A DNA stretch of 5,793 bases from Oscillospiraceae bacterium. Lineage in GTDB: Bacteria > Bacillota > Clostridia > Oscillospirales > Ethanoligenentaceae. Shown piece after piece: positions 1 through 4,710 of this stretch. The stretch lies in assembly GCA_003518885.1 (NCBI GenBank), contig DOXU01000185.1:1-5793 (forward strand), given 5' to 3'. The notes below the pieces were generated by a model. That model did no database searches, had not been told where the DNA came from, and saw only the letters and a program-made list of their open reading frames with translations. Positions within the stretch are counted from its first letter, which is position 1. Every line of letters begins with the position of its first letter. Both the position numbers and the translations under genes were made by a program.

Positions 1-42
1 TGTTTGTCTTTTTTCTCCTCTTTTATGGGACAGATAAAACGA

Positions 43-78
43 CGGAGAATTGAAAAAGCTCCGAAATTTGTGTATACT
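43..78 (+). promoter_or_regulatory. Sigma-A-like promoter antisense to the carboxypeptidase gene, with inverted repeat around its -35 box
   Basis: A -35 box TTGAAA (50-55) and a -10 box TATACT (73-78) lie exactly 17 bases apart, each matching the sigma-A consensus at five of six positions. Transcription would begin near 85 and run rightward into the 3' end of the minus-strand carboxypeptidase gene. The -35 box sits in the loop of an inverted repeat, CGGAG (43-47) and CTCCG (59-63), which could be an operator or a weak hairpin. Downstream, AAGGTG (96-101) precedes an ATG at 106, but that frame stops after three codons, so no protein is evident. The promoter is read directly from sequence; activity is inference. 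Confidence 0.5.
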
Positions 79-93
79 CTTTTTAGAAAGGGT

Positions 94-1005
94 TCAAGGT
101 GTAATATGGATGCCTAAAGCCATAAGTGGCTCAATTCGCTTGTAAATCCCTTTCCAAGAAGCAAACGGTAAAGGATTTTTTCCCTTACCAACTTCGATAG
201 TAAATCCCGGGCGACCAGTCGTTTGAATGAACCAATCTTTAAACCCACCATGTGCAGCCATGCCGCTTGGAGAACAAGCAGTATAGGTGGCACTTTTGGC
301 TAAACTATGAGCCATTTTTTCCGCATCGGGTGGCGTGTTGGGTCCATAGTGCCAATAGAGCTCTTCACCTTGGCTGTGGAAGGCCATAACTTTTTCAAAT
401 GGGATTTGCCGACAAAGGTTACAAAGCGCAGAGGTTTCGGTTTCGCTCTCGGGGCGGTATCCACCGAATTTTCCGGGGCCGGGTTGGGTAATCCCTTGTG
501 CAACTTCTTCCTTTTTTAGTAAAGTATAGCCGGCGTCAAAATTATGATTTAAATCAATTCCTCTGGCGTTGGCTTGCCAATGGCGCGTGTCTCCGCCGGA
601 GAGTTTTTCAACTGTTTGGGCCAATATCCCTGCAGTTTTGGCGCCGTGCAGGTGGATTTCTACGCCGTCTGGGTTTAACATAGGCAGGATAATGGCGCTG
701 TGTCGTTTGAAAAATTCGGCAGGCTGTAAGGTGTGCAATGGCATGCGGTTCTGCATACAAGCGCAGAGCTGTGCAGTGAAATGAACTAATAAGGCAGACG
801 TAATGTAGTCCAGCGCATGCACGCCACCAACATAAAGTGTTGCGGGGTCCCCCTCTCCCAAAGTATAGGTGATGATGGGTCGACCTAATACGGTATTCCC
901 TATGGAAGAAACGTGTAAAAAGGGAAATCGCTTTTGCAGAATTTGGCTTGTATTCTGCAAGGAGGCAAAGTCAAAGAAAGTTGCCTGTGAGAGAATGTCT
1001 TTCAT
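94..1005 (-). CDS. M14-family zinc carboxypeptidase, cytosolic, possibly acting on murein peptides
   Basis: This 303-residue protein is a metallocarboxypeptidase of the M14 superfamily. Visible landmarks, in order, are GGVHALD (60-66) with the first zinc ligands, the NPDG motif (111-114), NARGIDLNHNF (146-156) corresponding to the substrate-binding Asn-Arg region, HSQGEE (210-215) with the third zinc ligand His210, and GFTIEVGKG (267-275) with the catalytic Glu271. The usual HxxE zinc motif reads His63-x-x-Asp66, and the Arg of the typical DLNRNF reads His154. No signal peptide or membrane segment is present, so it should act in the cytoplasm. M14 relatives such as MpaA and endopeptidase I cleave gamma-D-Glu-meso-DAP bonds. 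That substrate is only an inference here, mildly supported by the nearby DAP genes. The ATG at 1005 has an AAGGAG site nine bases upstream. The gene is divergent from the Nudix gene and looks monocistronic within the window. Confidence 0.88.
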   Translation of the reverse strand: MKDILSQATFFDFASLQNTSQILQKRFPFLHVSSIGNTVLGRPIITYTLGEGDPATLYVGGVHALDYITSALLVHFTAQLCACMQNRMPLHTLQPAEFFKRHSAIILPMLNPDGVEIHLHGAKTAGILAQTVEKLSGGDTRHWQANARGIDLNHNFDAGYTLLKKEEVAQGITQPGPGKFGGYRPESETETSALCNLCRQIPFEKVMAFHSQGEELYWHYGPNTPPDAEKMAHSLAKSATYTACSPSGMAAHGGFKDWFIQTTGRPGFTIEVGKGKNPLPFASWKGIYKRIEPLMALGIHITP

Positions 1006-1040
1006 ATAGCAGAACTCCTTTCTGTTTTACGCTTGTTCCT

Positions 1041-1067
1041 ATTTTATGTGAGAGCGGTTGTTGTCAG
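1041..1067 (-). promoter_or_regulatory. Candidate promoter of the carboxypeptidase gene
   Basis: Read on the minus strand, CTGACA (1067-1062, five of six consensus positions) and TAAAAT (1046-1041, five of six) are separated by 15 bases, a short but tolerated spacer. The predicted transcript would start a few bases downstream, leaving a short leader before the AAGGAG site (1020-1015) and the ATG at 1005. It is the best pair I see in the divergent gap; the short spacer keeps confidence low. Confidence 0.35.
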
Positions 1068-1092
1068 AATCTTTTGGATAAAATGAATGAAA

Positions 1093-1102
1093 AAAGGATG
1101 TG
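1093..1102 (+). promoter_or_regulatory. Ribosome binding site that favours a TTG start for the Nudix gene
   Basis: AAAGGATGTG matches the anti-Shine-Dalgarno complement AAAGGAGGTG at nine of ten positions. It ends seven bases before the TTG at 1110. The alternative in-frame ATG at 1083 has no recognisable site upstream, and the ATG at 1098 lies inside this site itself. This favours the TTG as the true start. Confidence 0.55.
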
Positions 1103-1109
1103 CATCTTA

Positions 1110-1661
1110 TTGGATTATGAAGAGAAAACGCTTGCTAGCAAACGAATATACGATGGGCGCATTCTTCAGTTAAATAAAGATCAAGTTTTGTTGCCTAATG
1201 GGGAGCAGGCGGATCGAGAAGTGATTCATCACCATGGTGGCGTTTGTATTCTTGCACAAGATACGGATGGTTCGGTGCTGTTTGTTCGCCAATTTCGATA
1301 TCCCTATCATCGTTTGTTGTTAGAGTTGCCGGCTGGAAAGCTGGAACCGGGAGAAAATCCTCTCATTTGTGGAAAGCGTGAGCTACAAGAAGAAACTGGG
1401 GCAACAGCAGAACAATTTACCTCGTTGGGAGAGTTCTATCCATCTTGTGGGTATACCGATGAAGTGATTTACTTGTACTTTGCGGAGGGTTTGCGCTTTG
1501 GTAAACAACATTTGGATGCGGATGAATTTTTAGATGTTTTAAGAATACCATTGGAAAAAGCAGTTTCCATGATTTTAGCCGGAGAGGTGCCCGATGGAAA
1601 GACGCAGTCGGCGGTGTTACAAGTGTATCTTCGACAAAAAGGGCAAATAAACACGAAATAA
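1110..1661 (+). CDS. Nudix hydrolase, ADP-ribose pyrophosphatase type
   Basis: This Nudix enzyme probably hydrolyses ADP-ribose or a similar nucleoside diphosphate sugar to AMP and a sugar phosphate, in the cytosol. From the TTG start it has 183 residues, close to Bacillus NudF. The Nudix box is complete at 76-98: Gly76, Glu82, Arg90-Glu91, Glu94-Glu95, Gly97, fitting GX5EX7REUXEEXGU. Upstream are the family-typical EEKT opening (4-7), a LPNG-x5-REV segment (28-38) and the VRQFRYP strand (59-65). Downstream are FYPSCGYTDE (109-118), typical of the ADP-ribose pyrophosphatase branch, and DGKT (162-165). In-frame ATG codons at 1083 and 1098 would add nine or four residues, but the ribosome binding site and the position of EEKT relative to homologues favour TTG. 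The frame also stays open upstream to 948, overlapping the divergent gene, which I reject. The exact substrate is not certain. Confidence 0.87.
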   Translation: MDYEEKTLASKRIYDGRILQLNKDQVLLPNGEQADREVIHHHGGVCILAQDTDGSVLFVRQFRYPYHRLLLELPAGKLEPGENPLICGKRELQEETGATAEQFTSLGEFYPSCGYTDEVIYLYFAEGLRFGKQHLDADEFLDVLRIPLEKAVSMILAGEVPDGKTQSAVLQVYLRQKGQINTK

Positions 1662-1675
1662 TGTGTTTTTCCCTC

Positions 1676-1712
1676 AGGGTATCTTGCCAAATATCCTGAT
1701 TTGACGGATAAT
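1676..1712 (+). promoter_or_regulatory. Promoter of the dapF-dapL operon with possible operator half-sites
   Basis: A -35 box TTGCCA (1684-1689) and a -10 box GATAAT (1707-1712) are separated by exactly 17 bases, each matching consensus at five of six positions. Transcription should start near 1719, giving a leader of about 30 bases, too short for a riboswitch or attenuator. The -35 box lies in the loop of an inverted repeat, AGGGTAT (1676-1682) and ATATCCT (1691-1697), with one mismatch (G-U in RNA). A third similar half-site, GGATA (1706-1710), overlaps the -10 box. A regulator binding here is inference only. Confidence 0.6.
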
Positions 1713-1739
1713 AAAAGATAGACTGCAAGAAAAAGAAGC

Positions 1740-1744
1740 GGAGG
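1740..1744 (+). promoter_or_regulatory. Ribosome binding site fixing the dapF start
   Basis: GGAGG ends six bases before the ATG at 1751. The in-frame TTG at 1745 directly abuts this site and cannot be used with it, so the ATG is the start. The protein then opens with the family-typical MKLHFYKMQGIGND. Confidence 0.75.
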
Positions 1745-1750
1745 TTGACG

Positions 1751-2590
1751 ATGAAATTACATTTTTATAAGATGCAGGGTATTGGGAACGATTATGTTTA
1801 TGTGAACGGATTTGAGGAGACAGTTCCCAATCCGGCAGAGCTGGCCATCCGCGTTTCGGATAGACATTTTGGCATTGGATCAGATGGCCTAATTCTGCTT
1901 TTGCCCTCGGACGTAGCAGATGTGCGTATGCAGATGTTCAACGCAGATGGCAGTGAAGGGAAAATGTGCGGCAATGGAATTCGCTGTGTAGGCAAACTGG
2001 TCTATGAGTTGGGAATTTGCCAATCTAAATCGATGATGGTCGAAACCCTCTCGGGCATCAAGTCTTTAACTTTGACTGTAGAAGAAGAGCAAGTGACCAG
2101 CGTTCGTGTAGATATGGGGAGCCCTTCTTTGGAGATTGAAAGAATTCCCGTTGTTTTTAATGAACGTCGCGTTGTCAACCAGCCATTGGTTATCGATGAG
2201 ACCACTTATTATATTACCTGTGTATCTATGGGCAATCCACACGCAGTGATCTTTATGACAGGAATTGACCAGTTGGATTTAGAGCATCTTGGCCCTAAAT
2301 TTGAACACCATGCCATGTTCCCGGAATCTGTGAACACGGAATTTGTGCAGGTGGTCGATCCCCATCATTTGCGGATGCGTGTTTGGGAACGCGGTAGTGG
2401 GGAAACCCTTGCTTGCGGTACCGGTGCCTGTGCCAGCGTGGTTGCGGCCTGCTTGTGCGGTGCCAGCCCACGAAATGAGGAAGTTACCATGAGCTTGCGT
2501 GGCGGTGATTTGCAGCTTTGTTGGGATAATGATCGTGTTTGGATGACAGGTCCGGCAACATTGGTGTTCTCCGGCGATATCGAAATTTAA
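1751..2590 (+). CDS. dapF: Diaminopimelate epimerase
   Basis: DapF interconverts LL- and meso-diaminopimelate, the last step before meso-DAP enters peptidoglycan (through MurE) or lysine synthesis (through LysA). It is a cytosolic, cofactor-independent, two-cysteine racemase. The 279-residue protein is full length. Both catalytic cysteines are present: Cys73 in the segment NADGSEGKMCGNG (64-76) and Cys222 in GSGETLACGTGACA (215-228). Other hallmarks are KMQGIGNDY at the N-terminus (7-15), the segment GIGSDGLI (41-48), and MGNPHAV (160-166). The two-lobed pseudosymmetric fold is implied by one cysteine in each half. The gene follows its own promoter and lies 49 bases before dapL with no terminator between, so the two are almost certainly co-transcribed. 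Nothing in the sequence suggests damage or unusual composition. Confidence 0.97.
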   Translation: MKLHFYKMQGIGNDYVYVNGFEETVPNPAELAIRVSDRHFGIGSDGLILLLPSDVADVRMQMFNADGSEGKMCGNGIRCVGKLVYELGICQSKSMMVETLSGIKSLTLTVEEEQVTSVRVDMGSPSLEIERIPVVFNERRVVNQPLVIDETTYYITCVSMGNPHAVIFMTGIDQLDLEHLGPKFEHHAMFPESVNTEFVQVVDPHHLRMRVWERGSGETLACGTGACASVVAACLCGASPRNEEVTMSLRGGDLQLCWDNDRVWMTGPATLVFSGDIEI

Positions 2591-2639
2591 CCCCTTTCCA
2601 TTATGGGGAGAACGACTGACGATTAAAAGGAGAGATTCT

Positions 2640-3836
2640 ATGGCATTCTTTAATGCAAATTATCAAAAATTGAGCGAAAACTATTTATTTGCTACGATTG
2701 AACAAAAGGTACAGGCATATAAAGCGGCACACCCAGAGAAAAAGGTGATCAGCCTTGGTATTGGCGATGTTACGCTTCCTTTGCCAAAGGCCTGCTTGGA
2801 TGCTATGCATATTGCGGTAGACGAGATGGGAAAAGCAGAGACTTTTCGTGGATATGGTCCTTATGAGGGATATGAATTTTTACGTAAAGCCATTGCGGAA
2901 GGTGATTTCCGTTCTCGCGGGGTTGATATTGCAGCAGATGAGATTTTTGTTAGCGATGGGGCCAAAAGCGATACGGGCAATATTGGAGATATTTTTGCAA
3001 AAGAGAATGTCGTCGCCATCACGGATCCAGTTTATCCAGTCTACTTGGATACGAATGTAATGGCTGGCCGTGAGGTGAAGGTTATTCCTTGCCGGGAAGA
3101 AAACGGGTTTGCTCCTGTTCCACCAGAATTTCATGCCGATATTGTCTATCTTTGCTCTCCAAACAATCCAACAGGTTCTGTATTAAATAAGAAGCAGTTA
3201 GAAGCCTGGGTTGATTATGCAAAGAAAAATAATGCGGTTATCCTTTACGATGCTGCCTATGAGCGGTTTATCACCGAAGAAGGTGTGCCGCATTCCATCT
3301 TTGAGATAAAGGGTGCCAAAGAGTGCGCCATTGAGTTCCGCAGTTTCTCCAAAACAGCGGGCTTTACCGGCACACGTTGTGGATATGTGGTGATTCCCAA
3401 AGAGTTGATGTTGACCGCTAATGGCGAAAAGGTTTCGGCTGCCTCTTTGTGGATGCGTCATCAGTCCACGAAATATAATGGAACCTCTTACATTATTCAG
3501 CGTGGTGCGGCCGGTATTTATACGCCAGAGGGCCGTGGAGAAGTGGAAAAACTCATTGCTGCTTACCACAAAAATGCAAGCATTATTCGCGAAGGTTTGC
3601 TTGCAGCAGGCTTCTCTTGTTCTGGTGGTGTAAATGCCCCGTACATTTGGATGAAATGCCCGCAAGGCTTAAGTTCTTGGGCGTTATTTGATAACTTGTT
3701 GGAAAAGGCCTCCGTTGTAGGAACACCGGGTGCTGGATTTGGTAAAATGGGTGAAGGTTATTTCCGCCTGACCTCCTTTGGTAGCACAGAAGATACCGTG
3801 GAAGCAGTTGAGCGGATTAAAAAAGCGTTTGCGTAA
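2640..3836 (+). CDS. dapL: LL-diaminopimelate aminotransferase
   Basis: DapL is a PLP-dependent fold-type I aminotransferase. It converts L-tetrahydrodipicolinate directly to LL-DAP using glutamate, bypassing the succinylase, acetylase and dehydrogenase branches. The 398 residues match the usual length. The N-terminal segment (about 2-40), containing NYLFATI, and the glycine-rich stretch GYGPYEGYEFLR (71-82) are typical of DapL rather than of generic aspartate aminotransferases. PLP-site residues visible are Asn176 in SPNNPTG (173-179), Asp204 and Tyr207 in YDAAYE (203-208), the Schiff-base lysine Lys238 in SFSKTAGF (235-242), and Arg246. Arg376 in GYFRLTSFG (373-381) is the expected substrate carboxylate contact. 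An AAGGAG site (2627-2632) lies seven bases before the ATG. It is the second gene of the dapF operon and supplies the substrate for DapF; a strong terminator follows 21 bases after the stop. Confidence 0.96.
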   Translation: MAFFNANYQKLSENYLFATIEQKVQAYKAAHPEKKVISLGIGDVTLPLPKACLDAMHIAVDEMGKAETFRGYGPYEGYEFLRKAIAEGDFRSRGVDIAADEIFVSDGAKSDTGNIGDIFAKENVVAITDPVYPVYLDTNVMAGREVKVIPCREENGFAPVPPEFHADIVYLCSPNNPTGSVLNKKQLEAWVDYAKKNNAVILYDAAYERFITEEGVPHSIFEIKGAKECAIEFRSFSKTAGFTGTRCGYVVIPKELMLTANGEKVSAASLWMRHQSTKYNGTSYIIQRGAAGIYTPEGRGEVEKLIAAYHKNASIIREGLLAAGFSCSGGVNAPYIWMKCPQGLSSWALFDNLLEKASVVGTPGAGFGKMGEGYFRLTSFGSTEDTVEAVERIKKAFA

Positions 3837-3857
3837 AAATTATTGCTTTAAATAATC

Positions 3858-3891
3858 AAAAGCGCGTGAGGAATTTTCCTTACGCGCTTTT
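3858..3891. terminator. Bidirectional intrinsic terminator between dapL and the convergent GNAT gene
   Basis: A near-perfect 16-base-pair stem is formed by 3858-3873 and 3876-3891, with a single G-U pair and a GC-rich core GCGCGT/ACGCGC. In practice the innermost A-T pairs open to make the loop. On the plus strand the 3' arm ends in a run of five T after dapL; on the minus strand the mirror arm gives TTTT after the GNAT gene, whose stop is at 3917. One hairpin can therefore end both convergent transcripts. Confidence 0.88.
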
Positions 3892-3916
3892 TGTTGGCTT
3901 AATAGAGAAGTGGGGC

Positions 3917-4192
3917 TTATTTGGCCACAACATCTTGATATTCTGGATGGTGCTGAAACCAACGGATGGCATAGGAGCAGCTTAAGATTGCCTTTTGATG
4001 GTTTGTACGGAGGTTTTGGGCAATCAATTCCATCATTTTTCCGGCAATACCTTGCCCCCTTAAAGAATCGTCGACATAAGTATGCTGAATGTCGACCAAA
4101 TCCTTGCCAACAGCGGGAAAAGTTACTTCCGCGGTGACATCTTGCTGTTCATTTGTTGCGGTTACACAATTTTTTTCAATATGCAGTTCCAT
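3917..4192 (-). CDS. Small GNAT-family N-acetyltransferase, YjdJ type
   Basis: This 91-residue protein is a minimal GNAT-fold acetyltransferase of the YjdJ/NATD1-like group (the COG2388 type), far shorter than ordinary GNAT enzymes of about 150 residues. The acetyl-CoA pyrophosphate loop is visible as RGQGIAGK (45-52), preceded by the strand around VDIQHTYVDDSLR (33-45). The C-terminal signature CSYAIRWFQHHPEY (72-85) is characteristic of this group and carries Cys72. Substrates of the group are generally unknown. I chose the ATG at 4192 because it has a G-rich ribosome binding site six bases upstream, a matching promoter (4217-4245), and gives the usual family length. The frame stays open to an ATG at 4351, but that would extend through the promoter and touch the divergent gene. 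It converges on dapL and shares its terminator. Confidence 0.85.
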   Translation of the reverse strand: MELHIEKNCVTATNEQQDVTAEVTFPAVGKDLVDIQHTYVDDSLRGQGIAGKMMELIAQNLRTNHQKAILSCSYAIRWFQHHPEYQDVVAK

Positions 4193-4198
4193 GAAAAT

Positions 4199-4207
4199 CC
4201 CCCCTTT
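4199..4207 (-). promoter_or_regulatory. G-rich ribosome binding site of the GNAT gene
   Basis: Read on the minus strand this is AAAGGGGGG, ending six bases before the ATG at 4192. It is a variant of AAAGGAGG in which the A is replaced by G, still able to pair with 16S rRNA through G-U. It supports the short 91-residue reading. Confidence 0.6.
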
Positions 4208-4216
4208 ATCTTCTTC

Positions 4217-4245
4217 AGAATACGCAAGTTTTTCGTAAAATGCAA
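4217..4245 (-). promoter_or_regulatory. Promoter of the GNAT gene
   Basis: On the minus strand, TTGCAT (4245-4240) and TATTCT (4222-4217) are spaced by exactly 17 bases, four and five of six consensus matches. A start near 4210 leaves a leader of about 18 bases containing the G-rich ribosome binding site. Confidence 0.55.
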
Positions 4246-4298
4246 GCCTTTTTGTGCGAATGGACTTTCCAACTAGTGTACAAGCGGGCACTCCTTCT

Positions 4299-4326
4299 TT
4301 GTCTTTGACATAAGATACAATATACC
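4299..4326 (+). promoter_or_regulatory. Candidate promoter region of the cysteine-rich microprotein gene
   Basis: Several partial boxes overlap here. TTGTCT (4299-4304) and TATACC (4321-4326) are 16 bases apart with four of six matches each. A better -10, TACAAT (4316-4321), has no good -35 at the proper distance, and a perfect TTGACA (4305-4310) has no -10 seventeen bases downstream. The gene probably starts from here, but I cannot tell which pair is used or whether an alternative sigma factor is involved. Confidence 0.3.
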
Positions 4327-4349
4327 GCGATGAAAGAGGAGGTGCTTGC

Positions 4350-4541
4350 ATGAAAGATTGGTTGCCATTATTGGTCGCTGGAGCTCTTGTGTACAGTTAT
4401 TACAAAAACCCCCGCCGAAAGAGCGGCAATTGTGGCCATTGCCATAGACAGCAAGGCCCCAAATGTAATTGTAGGTCTTGCGCAGCATCTTCGCCATCTA
4501 AACCCGGCGGATGTGGCTGTTATAAAAAAAGCTATTGGTAA
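4350..4541 (+). CDS. Cysteine-rich microprotein with N-terminal membrane segment, unknown function
   Basis: I do not recognise this 63-residue protein as a named family. Coding status is supported by a strong AGGAGG site (4337-4342) seven bases before the ATG, a dedicated terminator after the stop, and a clearly non-random composition. Residues 4-18 (WLPLLVAGALVYSYY) form a short hydrophobic, probably membrane-embedded segment. A basic stretch (Lys19, Arg22, Arg23, Lys24) follows, which by the positive-inside rule would leave the C-terminus in the cytoplasm. The tail holds seven cysteines at 28, 31, 39, 41, 44, 55 and 57 and histidines at 30 and 32, arranged as CxxCH, CxCxxC and CxC. Binding of zinc, iron-sulfur or another thiophilic metal is a reasonable inference. 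CxxCH resembles a c-type heme site, but the predicted orientation argues against heme. It is divergent from the GNAT gene. It ends in KKSYW with Lys/Gly/Ser-rich linkers. Confidence 0.75.
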   Translation: MKDWLPLLVAGALVYSYYKNPRRKSGNCGHCHRQQGPKCNCRSCAASSPSKPGGCGCYKKSYW

Positions 4542-4564
4542 CAATTTGATTGGAATCCGATAGC

Positions 4565-4598
4565 AAAGCGCCTCTGCGAAAAGCGGAGGCGCTTTTTT
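4565..4598 (+). terminator. Intrinsic terminator after the cysteine-rich microprotein gene
   Basis: A 13-base-pair stem pairs AAAGCGCCTCTGC (4565-4577) with GCGGAGGCGCTTT (4583-4595), including one G-U pair, around a GAAAA loop (4578-4582). A run of six T (4593-4598) follows. It lies 23 bases after the stop codon and isolates the microprotein gene from the M20 gene. Confidence 0.9.
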
Positions 4599-4624
4599 GT
4601 GCGCCGATGAAACCGCCTTTTCTG

Positions 4625-4653
4625 TTTACGGAGAGGAAAAAATGCGTTACAAT
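4625..4653 (+). promoter_or_regulatory. Promoter of the M20 amidohydrolase gene
   Basis: TTTACG (4625-4630, four of six) and TACAAT (4648-4653, five of six) are exactly 17 bases apart. They lie just after the preceding terminator and give a start near 4660 with a leader of about 50 bases. Together with the terminator this indicates that the M20 gene is transcribed separately. Confidence 0.5.
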
Positions 4654-4710
4654 ACAGGCAGAAAATGTTTCCGGACGTTCACAACGCTGTAAAGTAAGAA
4701 GGAAGAAAGC

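Noticed and set aside
15..21. AGGAG-like site on the minus strand near the left edge, suggesting a downstream minus-strand gene
   Set aside because: No start codon follows within the 14 bases before the window ends, so any gene would have an overly long spacer; it cannot be supported.
948..1109. N-terminal extension of the Nudix protein to an ATG at 948
   Set aside because: It would overlap the start of the divergent carboxypeptidase gene, and the added residues resemble no Nudix N-terminus.
2591..2608. Hairpin CCCC/GGGG between dapF and dapL as a terminator
   Set aside because: Only four base pairs with a ten-base loop and no T run; too weak to separate the two genes.
3198..3665. A 155-codon minus-strand open frame inside dapL
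   Set aside because: It is a shadow of the dapL reading frame with no recognisable motif; dapL itself is certain.
4431..4445. The CxxCH motif of the microprotein as a c-type heme attachment site
   Set aside because: The basic residues after the membrane segment place the tail in the cytoplasm, whereas c-type heme is attached outside. The surrounding CxCxxC and CxC clusters fit metal binding better.
4273..4497. A 74-codon minus-strand open frame overlapping the cysteine-rich microprotein
   Set aside because: The plus-strand gene has a far better ribosome binding site, a terminator and patterned cysteines; the antisense frame has no support.
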